The notes under the pieces: model-generated
Told to the model about the DNA's origin: nothing
Databases searched by the model: none
Seen by the model: only the letters and a program-made list of their open reading frames with translations
Origin: Rehmannia glutinosa
Taxonomy: Eukaryota; Streptophyta; Magnoliopsida; Lamiales; Orobanchaceae
Direction: 5' to 3'
NCBI GenBank assembly: GCA_016081115.2
Contig: CM071924.1
Coordinates: forward strand, 91,216,616-91,280,615
DNA: 64,000 nt
Shown: in pieces, positions 12,277 through 23,835 of the stretch
Layout: each line of letters opens with the position of its first letter
Position numbering within the stretch: the stretch's first letter is position 1
Made by a program: the position numbers and the translations under genes

Positions 12277-12562
12277 TGGATAATTAAACACCCTGAGGTT
12301 TCGGCTAATTACAAAAAAAAAAAAAAACAGAGATTTTTGAAAATTACAAAAAAAACCCTTGAAATTTGGTTCCATCTTACATTTTCCCCCTTCATAAGCC
12401 AAAAACATATAAAAAAAACCCTGATATTTATAAAAATACTACATTATCCTCTTTAATTTAACACATAATCAAAAAACCTGATGGGGTATTTTGTAATTTT
12501 AAAACATCTCTGGGTTTTTTTGTAATTAGCCCAAATCTCATGGGTGTTTTTGTAATTATCCC
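12277..12562. mobile_element. Mutator-type MITE, GGGATAATTAC family, copy A
   Basis: The ends are (T)GGATAATTA...TGTAATTATCCC and the interior is strongly palindromic. Flanking 9-mers TAAAAACAA (12268-12276) and TAAAAATAA (12563-12571) match at 8 of 9 positions. It lies upstream of the start codon of the minus-strand myosin-binding gene, probably in a 5' UTR intron or the promoter. Confidence 0.78.
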
Positions 12563-12653
12563 TAAAAATAAAGAAAATAGTTCACAAGCATCACTGCTAA
12601 CAGAAGCCAAACCATGATATCTTCGGTTAACAATACAAAAACAAGCAACCCAA

Positions 12654-12797
12654 TTCACAAAACTACATAAGAAATAATGTAACATCCCATATTTATCATT
12701 TCAAGACACACCTAATCATACTCACAAAACTACATAAGAAATAATGTAACATCCCATATTCATCATTTCAAGACACACCTAATCATACTCACAAAAC
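12654..12797. repeat. 67 bp tandem duplication
   Basis: Two nearly identical 67 bp units, with ACTACATAAG at 12662 and again at 12729 and a partial third start (CTCACAAAAC), lie upstream of the myosin-binding gene. Confidence 0.85.
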
Positions 12798-13080
12798 AAG
12801 CAATAATTTCAACCAAATACATCTATAGGAACCCTAAACTTAATCTACCCATCGTATACAAATCTAGGATTACAGCCCATTAACCCAAACAAACATGGAT
12901 CAACGAAGATGCACATTGAAGCATTGATTCAAACATCACATACGCGCGCACACACACACACATATATATAATTATATATATAAGGATTCAAAAACTGGAA
13001 CAATCACTTTCGTTTCATTACCATAAAGAAAATAATTGGAAAAAAAAGTAGAAATCAGAGAGTAAAGAAAGAAGGATACC

Positions 13081-13610
13081 AGTGTTTGTTAATGCAATAT
13101 CATGGAAGGGCAGGAGAAAGGCAGGGCAGGAGATCGTGATGAAGGAGATGATAATTGATGACCAGCCATGAAATGATAAAATTAGAATGGGGCCCTCCAC
13201 CCCAGAAAATGATTAACCGTTCAAACCAACTGAATTTCAGATTTCCCCCAATGTCCCACAAATGTATAACAATGAAAATGTCATACATCCTATATAATAG
13301 TTACATATATATATATAATAGTGTAGACGTGGTGACACGTGAGTTTATGATGATGCCACTTTCTCTGGAAAATGTCAAATTCTTGTAAGTTGGACTAATG
13401 GGGAGTTTTGGGGTTGTGTTTTTCTCCTCTCCTGTAGAGATTAGACCATGAGGAAGGATGGATGTCCATTCCGAGAAGAAAAGTGTGGGGTCTGTCTTTT
13501 TGGTGTGAGGATCTCGGGTCGGAAAAAAAAAAAAGACATTGTTTTTTTTTCTTTTTGTTTTAGTTGAGAATCGACCACCCTTTGTTTTAAAAAAAATCTC
13601 CCTACGATTA
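13081..13610. other. Intergenic, probable upstream region of the myosin-binding gene
   Basis: AT-rich with a short (TA)n at 13307-13318. No coding sequence is convincing. The promoter of the minus-strand gene probably lies here, but I cannot mark a specific site. Confidence 0.4.
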
Positions 13611-13755
13611 ATTCCTACTAAAACTTAGACTCCTTGCCTGTCTACATTATCCTTCCGATAAGGCTCTGCCTAACCCCACTCAGGTTACGTTTAGGCGTTA
13701 CGCCCCAGTTTGCCGTGCGACTAGCGTCTACCGCTTTTTAGAACACTGGAATCGA
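13611..13755. repeat. CCTAGGCG-related dispersed repeat, copy 1 (diverged)
   Basis: GC-rich segment with GCCTAACCCCACTC and TTTAGGCGTTACGCCCC, ending CTTTTTAGAACACTGG. The last part matches the end of the copy at 28945-29135. Confidence 0.5.
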
Positions 13756-14340
13756 TAGAGATATTATTAACGCGTTTAATGAGATTTAAATTAGTTTAAA
13801 ACTCTGGATAAATACAATTGAATTTGTCAACCACGTCTTGTTATTCTATATAATGTTCCAATTTTGTAGATTTCACAATGTATTATCCAAGAATTGCAAG
13901 AATGGCGATTAAACTTTACATATAATTTGTATTTAGTTTATGATATAATCACGAGAATACTTCAAGATCAAGAGGTTATTTCATTAGGAAAAAATCCGAT
14001 GTACTATGTTTATGTCTCTTATATATTGTACTATAGTTATTTCCATTTAATAAGAGAGTGTTTAGTTGAATTTATAAGCTCTTCAAGACATTTTATAAGA
14101 TGTTTGAGAGTTTATAAGTTGTTTAAATTTGTTTGGTAATTTTTTCAAAAAACAAATTTATAAGCTCCCAAAATAAGATGTCAGGATCTTATAAGTTGTT
14201 TTTTAAAAAGTCAAGGGATCCCAACTTTTTTTTTCAAAATAAGATCTAATTTCAATAGCTTCATTTAATTTTGACTGTTTTAATTACAAAATTTGTTGTA
14301 TGAAGATTTACTGTTTTTAGAAAATGGCTAAGTATTTATG
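13756..14340. other. Intergenic AT-rich sequence
   Basis: Contains a hAT-MITE-like patch at about 14048-14240 (GAGAGTGTTTAGTTG, then repeated TTATAAGYTCY motifs). No gene is recognised. Confidence 0.35.
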
Positions 14341-15440
14341 CTTAAGTCGAGGCCTGTATAATATACAATCTCTGCAAGACAAAAATGCCCGTATTCGAAG
14401 TACTTACGATTTCGGCATACGTCCCTAAGATACAACAACTTTAATCTGTTTCGACTTCACAGCACTTGGAAAGTCGAAACTACAGCGAACATAAAGTGTT
14501 TAAGGCTTTCAAGCTTTGAACGGGAAGAATATCAATATGCTGATACAAATGACTCGATTTTAGGCTTGTATTTTTGTCTCTTGTTTTATCTGCAGGGGCC
14601 TTGTATTTATAGGCATCAAGGTGTTCAGATGGAAATAACATGTCTTTTGGCTCGAAAAAACATGTTTACAGCCAAAAGATGCACCTGGTAGCTCAAATAG
14701 GTGCATCAGTTTGAAACGTGCGCGTCATCCCACACCTGCGCGCGCGTTTAATTATGCTCATTGTACTCGAAGTGCACGCCACGCACAACTGTGCTTCCGC
14801 GTATCCCATTTGGATTTTAATTAATTATTAATATATTAAAAGGGTTTTTAAATAAATTTGGTCCAAAAAATATAAGGGTCTTGAAGACCAAGCCCAGGCC
14901 CATGACCCGGACCCAGGCCGGGCCGAGCCGGCCAGCGGGTGGGCAGCAAGCAGCAACGGTGGCGCGCGCACGCGTATACTTTGAACCAAACCCACAAGTA
15001 TGTAGACCCTCACCCCTTTGGGTGCCCCCAAAGGCTCAAACCCATATGTCCAACTTGGGATTTATTAAGTAAGCAAACTTTGGCTATCTACTCTATGTGA
15101 GATGGAGTATTTCTCCTTCCCCACATTTTCCATTTTTCATACTATTTTCTAGTTTTAAGTGGCTAACTACTAGCATTAATTTCTCATTCACCCGCAATTA
15201 GTTTTGAGAAATTCTAAATGTTATTCTCATCTACTCTCTTAGTAGAATTTTTACAAATAATTTAATTTCATTTTTCATTAATGGAAACCACTTAAATATT
15301 TAGTCAAAATCAGGTCAACATCCATTTTACCGAACCAAATTCCAACAATCCCCCACATGAATGAAATTAATGCATGCGTGTATGCAGATTCGCTTGAAAG
15401 TCTCGACGAACTATTATTGCATCTGGATAGGTAGCTTGTG
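14341..15440. mobile_element. Probable LTR-retrotransposon fragment
   Basis: The stretch ending CCAACAATCCCCCACATGAA (about 15341-15360) and the preceding CTACTCTATGTGAGATGG resemble LTR or leader sequence common in dicot copia elements. I see no TG...CA boundary pair, primer site or coding domain, so the limits and class are uncertain. Confidence 0.35.
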
Positions 15441-15462
15441 GCTTTGAACCTTCCTTAGTAAA

Positions 15463-15692
15463 ATACACGATATGCACGATATATCACGTTATACTAGTAT
15501 ATAATGTGACACGATATGCCACATTATACTAGTATATAAGGTGATGCGATCGCCACGCGTTATGCTAGTATATAAGCGTGGCACGATATGGCACGATATG
15601 CCATGATATAACATGGCACGATATGCTACGATATGTCACGTTATACTAGTATATAATGTAGCACGATATGCCGCGATATAACATGGTGCGTG
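15463..15692. repeat. Palindromic minisatellite around ATACTAGTAT
   Basis: ATACTAGTAT occurs at 15491, 15526 and 15643, with a variant (ATGCTAGTAT) at 15562. Each is flanked by complementary arms such as CACGTTAT/ATAATGTG, and CACGATATGCCA-type spacers separate them. Each unit could extrude as a hairpin. Confidence 0.8.
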
Positions 15693-15975
15693 TGTGTGTA
15701 TATTTGGGGGAGTGTACACGGTTTCCAAGGGAAACAATAAGTTATATCAGTTTCAAAATTCAAAATCCCCAAATTAAAGGAGGTGCATTTTGGTCAAATT
15801 GGGTAAAAAAAAATTAAGTTAGTGGGTAGAAAAAAATACACACTATCCGTAGTGGTTAGTTAAAAAAAAACCCCTATCTTTTTTTGCCGGAAAAAAATTT
15901 ACCTATATATAGTTTAATGTAATGCAACTCAATCATGCAAATTTTGTTTTCGAATTTGGTAATTTTGATGATTAC

Positions 15976-16534
15976 TGTTGGGGACAAAAACAGTATTTCA
16001 TAATTCAAATATATAATTTATTTTATATATGTTTATTTAATATTAATCATCTAATGGACTTTTAATAATTAAATCGGCCCAAAGGAGTCCGAATTTGGCC
16101 CAAGCATCCGTTTTCTCCTACGTGGATTGGCTCATAGACCAAATTCTCCTACACGGCCCACGGGCCCATCTCCTAGGTATAGAAAGGTCACTCCTATTAT
16201 CTGTAAGTTAATTAATTGATTATTCTCCTACACATTATTTTATAGTATTCGTTTACTATTATTTTCCCTCGTTCACCGTGCTGACTTGAGCATCGGAGGG
16301 GTCTCCCTAGGACAACCCCTGGGGTTCTTTAACGTTTGCACGTGTGTGCAGACAAGTTCCCACCAAAGGATGTTCCAGCTCAAGGAAAAGAAGACGAAAA
16401 GACTTTCCCTTCGGAAAGAGGAAGAAGTAGACTTCTCTCTCAGAAAGATGACTAGTATAAAGACTTCTCTCTCGGGAAGAAGATTTTTATCAATCCACTT
16501 GATTTGAGTGATCTGCCTTAAAAAAGCAGCATCA
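15976..16534 (+). mobile_element. Solo LTR (559 bp), probably gypsy
   Basis: Starts TGTTGGGGACAAAAACAG and ends GCAGCATCA, flanked by exact 5 bp repeats ATTAC (15971-15975 and 16535-16539). The interior stretch GCATCGGAGGGGTCTCCCTA followed by CCCCTGGGG resembles Tat/Ogre-group gypsy LTRs. No internal domain remains. It ends 419 bp before the INDH-type start codon and may overlap that gene's promoter. Confidence 0.85.
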
Positions 16535-16953
16535 ATTACATAATTCTAAACCTAGTGAATACACTGAAATAATTGAAATACATGCACAAAAAATAATTTA
16601 TTTACAACTGGATGTTTACAGCATTTAATTCATGTGTACGTCTAAAATTAAATGGATGAAAAAGGTTTTCTTGATAAGATTTTCTCTAATTTCCACAATT
16701 CGAAAAGTTTATTGAGTAAATTAAATTAAATTTCAAGTATTAACCCAAGGCCCAAGAATCGGTCAGATAACCATTGGGCCAGAGTGATTCAGATTACGAG
16801 CTTAAATGGTACTAATTGGGTTTGGACAATATTCCATGGGCCGGTGAGATCCGAAACATTTTCTTCAGTTTCAGTTTTGCAGTCTAAGAAAATTAATCTT
16901 CACTCTTGAATTGGGGATTTTATTCTTGGAAATTAATCAGAGTTTCAGAATCA

Positions 16954-19900
16954 ATGAACCGGCTTCTGAGGAATTGTACAGTAAGTGATTTGATTCTTGG
17001 CTATTATCGAAATTCACGCTTTATTTTTCTTGAATTTCAAAACTGATCAAGAAATTGCTTCTGTCAATCTTTTCTAGCTTGGAGGGCTCAGGGGTTTTGC
17101 TGTGCAAATTGGAAAGGGAGCCCATATTCAAAATCTGAAGATTGAAGGGATTAAAGACATCATAGCTGTTGCTTCTGGCAAAGGTGGTGTTGGCAAGTCT
17201 ACTACAGCTGGTACTTTATGACCACTTATTGTTTATTGTTAAAAAAAAAAAAAAAAATTGTTGTTTGAATGATTGGTATAAATGAAAATGTGTGAATTAA
17301 GTGATTCTTGTTGGGTTTGTGGTGGAGTTGTTAATTTGGGTTTTAACATTATTGTACTATGTTGTTTTATATGTTGTAAATTTGTAGTTAATTTGGCGGT
17401 TTCACTTGCAAATAAGTGCCAGCTTAAAGTTGGGCTGCTAGATGCGGATGTTTATGGACCGTCGATTCCTATAATGATGAAACTCCATGGAAAACCTGAA
17501 GTCAGTGCAGGTGGTGCCTTAATTAACTTGAGATTCTAGCTTTCTTGTAAGTTGAATAAAATTTATTGTTTCCATATGTTAGATAGGTTGATTATATTGG
17601 TTCTTGTTTTTTTCTCCTTTGGATTTGGTTTATGCCTGTGATTGAGGAAGCCGTCAGTGTAAACTGAAACTTGAGTGATGTTATTCTAATTTCTTGTTCA
17701 AATGATCTTGATAATTAGTTAAAGTATTAAGAGGTAATTTTAATTTGCCCCCCAAACTATGCGAGTTTTTCTACTTTGTCTACTTAACTTTGGATTGTTC
17801 TACTTTACCATATAAACTTCGCAAATTGTTGCAGTTAGCCTATAATTTCCAATTTTACCCCTCAACCTTTATGGTTATTTTATTTTTTGATATTTCAAAA
17901 TGGTATCATATTCTAAGTTTATTGATGAAATTTACTATTATTTAATACTATTTATATATTGACTAAAAATGATGAAATTTTGGGAGAAAATTGATCTAAA
18001 TAATTGTTCGAGATGTAATAGCTACAAATAATCCACTAGCAATGAGGGGTAAATTGGGAAACTTTAGGCTAAGTGCAACAATTTTCAAAGTTCAGTGGGT
18101 AAAGTAAAACAATTCAAAGTTAACTAGGCAATGTAGAAAAACACGCATAGTTTGGGGGTTAAAGTAAAATTACCTCAAGTATTAATGACACCCCAATTTT
18201 AAATTTTTGAGCCAATGGAGACCGACAGGCTAGTTTATTTAGCATTGTCCTTGCTGGGATTTCAGAACTGCGAGTCGTTGGATTTTTTGTTTCATACCTG
18301 CTGATTGGTTTCCATTGCTCTGTTTGTGTTGTCTATGCGAAGATGTCCTCTTCACCATAGTTCTTGTTTGTTGCATTGATGTTTCTGAGTCTGCGGTACC
18401 TTGAAAATGGGTTTCCTCCGTAATCCGTATCTTGTTTTGCATATCTTGTTCGGTGTTGGCAATCTGCCTGTTTAGAGCCTCCACTTATTTTGGGTTTTTC
18501 ATTTTGAAATCTTTAGGATTAAGCCTCTTACATTTATATGCTTAATGTGTGCAGGATTGGGTATAATCTGAGTAGCACCTTTTTTATGTTATTCTTTTGA
18601 AAAGTATGTGACACTTCTAAACATTTTAGCAATAGTTTTTAACTTTTTTGTGGGAAATAATATGTTTTAATTTTTTGTGATTTTCTCATGACACCTCTTA
18701 GCAGACAAGAAAATGATCCCAATTGAAAACTATGGAGTTAAATGCATGTCAATGGGATCTCTTGTGGCAGAAGGGGAGGCACTTGTCTGGAGAGGTCCTA
18801 TGGCAAGTATCGATTGTTTTCTTTTGGTTTTGCTTTAGTTGTTGCTTCTTCAACGTAAATGATGCCTGAATTTTGATGACTTATCATATCCGTCCTTTTG
18901 ATTGGCCTGGACAGCTGATGGAAAATGTCTTATAGTTTAGGAAGCATACGCCAATCAGTGTCATTTAATAGATTTTTTTTTTTTTAATCTTTTCAGGTCA
19001 TGAAAGCACTTGAACAGATGACAAGAGGAGTTCATTGGGGAATCCTAGATATTCTTGTGGTGGACATGCCACCTGGCACCGGTGATGCTCAGATTTCGAT
19101 CTCCCAGAGATTGCAATTGTCAGGTAGTTAGGACTTAGGCAGTAGTTTTGAGTTTCAGACCAGCAAGGCCATGTATGGTTGTGTTTTCTAGTTTCATTTT
19201 TCATTTTCCAACTACTCCAGAAAATGGGCTTTTGTTTGTTTAGGGAGGTTCTTAGTGGAAATTGAGTTGCTTCTATCACTTTTCCATGGAAATAGGAATA
19301 TTGAAACACGACAAAACAATTTTTCACCACAATCATGCAAATCGATGTAAAAACAACACCCCTAAAATATAGCCAAACATATTTTTATTTTCAAATATAT
19401 ATCATAACCAAGGTTGCAGAAATCGTTAGGCGCCAGTCGGGCGGCAACCGGGCGCCTAGGCGGGCGCCTAGAAAAGCCCAAGTTTTTCTTATTTTTTTCA
19501 TTTTTTTTGTATTTTGGCCGATTTTTCCCGATTTTTGGCCGATTTATTCCGACTAGACCGCCTAGACCGATTTTTTCCAGATTTTTTTCCGATTTTTTTG
19601 CCGCCTAGGCCGCCTAGCCCGACTAGGCGGGCGCCTAGGCCGATTTTTGCCCCAGACGATTTTTTGGCCGATTTTGGGAAAATCGGGTCGGCCTAGGGGC
19701 GCCTAGGCCGATTTTTACAACATTGATCATAACAGAAATTCAGACAATAAACCAAATATATTTTCATTTTTCACGCGAAAATCAATAACTTCTCAAAGTT
19801 CATTTTCCAACACTCGAAACTGAAAATTGGACATGAAAATACATCCATACATGCCCAAACATTGCCGTGAGCAGTTTATTACCCATGTTATGATATAAAT

Positions 19901-21330
19901 TTTTCATGCATTCATATGCAATTAATTATATGATGCGACTGGAGATACATACTTTATCCTCTGGTCTGCATAGGATTTTATGTACTTTTTTTCTTCCTTT
20001 CTAACTGAGAAATCAACTCATAAGTTCCACAAATAGACTGTTGGAATTTTCTTTATTCCATTATTAGTGAATTCTCTGATTTGATAAAATAACCCATTTC
20101 TAAGTTGGGTTTTTGTGGCAGGAGCACTAATCGTTTCAACTCCTCAAGATGTTGCATTAATGGATGCTCGAAGAGGTGTTAAAATGTTCTCCCAAGTAAA
20201 TGTGCCGGTATACATGTGCTGTGTGTGTGTGTGTCTGATTTAGTCTTCAACTGTTGCTACTATTTATTGTGTTTAAGTTATTTTGTCTTTTAAACATCTG
20301 TTGGTTAAAAACTTAAAATTAGTCTACTAGTCAGGAAAAATAATGCTTTGTACCATTTTTTTCCGACTGTTATAGATTTTGGATTTTGCGGTTGATGTTA
20401 CTAGTTACTACTGTTGGTGATATCTCACAGATTCTAGGAATCCTGGAGAACATGAGCTATTTCAAATGTCCCAACTGTTGTGAGCCTTACTACATTTTTG
20501 GGAAGGGCGGAGCTCAAAAGATTGCCGACGAAATGGGTATGACGTTGCTTGGTGAGGTAATGCTGCCAATTTAGTCTTTTGACTGTGTATTCCTCTCACT
20601 CGTACCATTTGTAGTTTAAAATTGTCTATAAATATCAAGGAAATATTTGTTAAACTAGGAGCTACTGTAATGTCCCTTCCCAGCCGTTGATTCAAGGCCC
20701 GGAATAATCGTGGATGTAATATTTCTTTTTCCTAGAAAGGATTTATAATACTTATTTTGGCGTGTCATCTTATATGACCTTCCGAAATTCATTAAGTTGT
20801 TAAAGTACAATCAATATTTTGTGTTTTGATACATTTCGAGTGCTAGTTCCTGTAATATTTAGGGATAATTACATAAAAACCCCAGAGGTTTGGGCTAATT
20901 ACAAAAAAAATCTTGAGGTTTGATTCTGCTTACATCTTCCCCCTTCATAAGCCAAAAATATTTCAAAAAATTACCCTGATATTTGTAGAAATATTGCAGT
21001 TAACCCCTTAAATTACAAAATCAAACCAGAGGGGGCTTTTTGTAATTTTGAAACATCTCTGGACTTTTTTGTAATTAGCCCAAACCTTGGAGGTGTTTTT
21101 GTAATTATCCCTAATATTTATTCACAAGGTACTGATTACCTTGTCTGAACTTATCGTTATAGGTACCGTTGGAGACGGGGATCAGAAGTGGTTCTGATGA
21201 AGGCGTCCCTGTCGTGATATCCAATCCCGATTCTTTCGTATCCCAGGCCTACGCTGATGTGGCCCAAAAAATCGTCAGCAGGCTCGAACTAACAAGACAA
21301 CAATACTCCCCAACCGAAATAAACCTATAA
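16954..21330 (+). CDS. INDH: INDH/NUBPL-type Fe-S P-loop NTPase (complex I assembly)
   Basis: A Mrp/NBP35-class ATPase that delivers Fe-S clusters to mitochondrial complex I. Exons: 16954-16980, 17078-17210, 17388-17510, 18705-18802, 18997-19123, 20122-20207, 20431-20556 and 21163-21330, totalling 888 nt or 295 aa with no frame break. The deviant Walker A GKGGVGKS is at residues 43-50, followed by [27 protein letters not shown] and [10 protein letters not shown]. The cluster-binding CPNC is at residues 211-214 ([11 protein letters not shown]). The short basic N-terminus suits a mitochondrial presequence. Intron 4 uses a GC donor (ATG|GCAAGT at 18803). Introns 3, 5 and 7 each carry a repeat element. 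NBP35 is less likely because the N-terminal four-cysteine ferredoxin-like motif is absent. Confidence 0.92.
17731..18176. mobile_element. Mutator-type MITE, GAGG family, in intron 3 of INDH
   Basis: Inverted ends GAGGTAATTTTAATTTGCCC / ...AAAGTAAAATTACCTC extend roughly 100 bp. Exact 9 bp flanking repeats AAGTATTAA are at 17722-17730 and 18177-18185. No transposase is present. It is a relative of the 34356-35836 element. Confidence 0.9.
19405..19730. repeat. CCTAGGCG-rich dispersed repeat in intron 5 of INDH
   Basis: Dense GCCTAGGCGGGCGCCTAG motifs alternate with CCGATTTTTT. The ends are GGTTGCAGAAATCG and CCGATTTTTACAAC, roughly inverted. Confidence 0.7.
20862..21111. mobile_element. Mutator-type MITE, GGGATAATTAC family, copy B
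   Basis: 250 bp with ends GGGATAATTAC...GTAATTATCCC and exact 9 bp target repeats TAATATTTA (20853-20861 and 21112-21120). It lies in intron 7 of INDH. Confidence 0.92.
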
Positions 21331-21950
21331 AGCATTGCAGCAGCTAATTCCAACTTGCCTTCAACTCTTTCTGTTCGATGGCATCTTCATCCTCAAGCTC
21401 CTAAAGAACTGAAATGGAACATGGTGAGAGAAGTTTTGCCTGCTAAAAGGATAACAGCTGAATTTGATTCGACCTTCACGTTTTGCTAACATAGCTTTTG
21501 TTTTGGGCGTCGGTTGTATGTTGTATACGGAAACAGGGATGCTGTATTTATTTTTTTTATTTTGTATGGGAGGGGTGTGGCTGATGAGAAATGATCTCAT
21601 GTCAATGGTATGATGGATTACAAATGCTCAACCAACCGAGCTACAAAAATTCCCGATGCTGCATTGGTTTTTACCTTGGCTAGCTTTTTTCGTTTAAATG
21701 AAAGATAAGATTGTTCGAATGATATGTGAATAAAGTTTGGTCTTGAATGAAGTATTTTTCCAGCAATCTGGATTCCTGTCCATTTTTGTATTTGGTATGA
21801 AGGAATAAAGAGAATATGGATGTGGATTCACAAAGACATGACTCGTTTTTAAGTTGATGGTTGAGAAATGAGAAGGAATTGGAAGTTATTCATTTTCTTT
21901 TGCTTTTTTCATGGAGGGAGAAATGTAGCATCTAATTAATTTTGAGCAGA
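21331..21950 (+). other. 3' UTR and flank of INDH
   Basis: No coding sequence is convincing. AATAAA-like motifs occur near 21731 and 21804, but the polyadenylation site cannot be fixed. Confidence 0.4.
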
Positions 21951-22085
21951 TCTCTTGTAAGACTGTCGCATGATGAAACTGATTTCACTTTTAGTGTAAA
22001 AAATAAGTGTATTCACTAAAAGTATCACTTTTTACACTAAAAGTATTATCCGTCGTATCGTGCTACCGTCTTACACAAGTTTTTG
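21951..22085. repeat. Small inverted-repeat element
   Basis: CTTGTAAGACTGTC near 21954 and CCGTCTTACACAAG near 22066 are inverted. ACTTTTAGTGTAAAAA and its complement fill the centre. It is MITE-like, but no target duplication is clear. Confidence 0.5.
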
Positions 22086-23835
22086 TCATTAATTTTCATG
22101 TTCGATTCTTCCAATCCCCGTTCTAATACAAGGATTCCAATATAAATACATGCTACTATGACCCATTTAACCCGTCTAACCCATTTGTGAATTTTAAAAA
22201 AAAAATAAGTAAATAATTAATTGTAAGAAAAAAACAACAAACAAGAAATATCTTTAAAACTCAAATGATAAAACCTTATTAATTATGTATTTATTATTAT
22301 TATGCATATCTTTTTGAATATTGTCCTCAAAATATGATTAGTATGTTATGTCATTTATGCAATTCTGTCATTTCTTTTTGTATGTTGTGAATTGTAATAT
22401 TTTTTATTGATCGAATAGTGTATGATTAAGAAAAAAATAAATTTATTCGATTAAAAATATTAAATATATATTAAAATAATTTTATTAGACGGGTTAAGTA
22501 GGTCGAATGGTAAGGTTACCCGTGAAATAAGCGAGGTCGGGTTCGGGTTCAAGATTCTCGACACGAATAATTAAGCAGTCGGTCCGGGTGGGTTTTTTTC
22601 GACACGCGAACCTGCGAACCCGAACCCACGACCCAGACCCAACCCAAATTGACACCCCTATCCGGTAGGGTATGGGTAGGATGTACCTAGATCCACCTCC
22701 ATACCCATACCTGAAAATACTCATACTCATGTACCCATTTATTTAATCGGGTATAAAAATATCCTCCATACCCTCCTCCATTAGGGTCGAGTATCGGATC
22801 TTCTATCGGGTTCGGAGAAAATTGCCATCCGTAGTGATGCCATTCACATTATCTTTTTCTCTAAGCACCCCACTTTCTATACACAATTCCGCACCTTTTT
22901 TTTTTTTAATAAAACAACCTATTAATAAAAAAATACCTCCAAACTTTTTCCAATTTGCCCTTCCTCCAATTAACCTCAAATTCGTCACCCAAAACCTTCC
23001 TAAGAGGCGGCGACGTTAGCGTCGCCAATAACGTCAAAGGGCGACGAAAGAGATTTTTGATGTTGGGTTCCCGTTATGGTTCTTGATGATGGGTTGACTC
23101 AAGTAGAAATGTTTGGTTGAAATGTTGCATTGGTTGGAGTAGAAATGTTCGGTTGACGTGTGAGTTCTTGATATTGAGTTGTTATTTTTAATAGCTCAAT
23201 TGGATGTTGAGTTGCTATTTTTAATGACTTAATCGTATGTTGGGTTCTTTGGGTCGTTTTTAAGGGCACGAAACTTTAGGGACATTGTAGTCTTTTAAAT
23301 TCATAGCATTTATATAATTTTAGAGATGATGTGTATTTAGAGAAAAATAGAGTATGAATAGCCACACCTTTTACTAATTTGTCTGAGGCGAAGTTATTAG
23401 AATACAAACGTATATTCATAAAGTAAAATACAAAATAATAATATTTTACAACAAGTAGTCGAATTGCCCCAAACAATCTAAGAGTTATTGTACGTTCTCT
23501 CGTGATTTAGATGAGGCAGTTCCTGAATTCCGGGTAATTAGTCATATAGGAAGATGAAGTATCGGTTGGAAAAAGAAAAAAATTGTAGGGAGACCGAATA
23601 ACACGTGTCCAACTTTATCCTGTTCTTGGTTAAGTGTCTCAGATTCTGATTCTCCATTTTCATCAAATCGAATGGAAAACTGAAAGATGCTTTCTTGCAA
23701 CTAGGACCCTTCCTGGCCTGTTGGGCTGTTTGTTTTTCTCCTCTTTTTCTTTTTCTATATCAAACTTCTGATCAGCTTTACAATATTTTCCTTTGTGCAA
23801 ATTTTCTTTATCGCCTCTGCTGACCCATTTCCTGA
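22086..23835. other. Intergenic between INDH and the PfkB kinase gene
   Basis: AT-rich, with a GGGT/CGGGTTCG-rich dispersed repeat at about 22485-22820 that includes CCAAATTGACACCCCTA. The 800 bp before 23836 presumably contain the kinase promoter; I see no diagnostic element. Confidence 0.4.

Larger units (their letters stand above)
12094..13080 (-). other. Putative 5' UTR and 5' UTR intron of the myosin-binding gene
   Basis: On the minus strand a donor-like GGTATCC lies near 13080 and an acceptor-like CCATTTTAG near 12150. A 5' UTR intron of about 0.9 kb holding the MITE and the 67 bp duplication is therefore plausible. This is inference; no transcript evidence is available. Confidence 0.35.

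Noticed and set aside
15463..15692. Reading the palindromic repeat as a CRISPR array
   Set aside because: The spacers are not unique and the host is a plant; it is a minisatellite.
18239..18484. Minus-strand frame in INDH intron 3
   Set aside because: Gln/Thr-rich with no family match; probably chance in a repeat-bearing intron.
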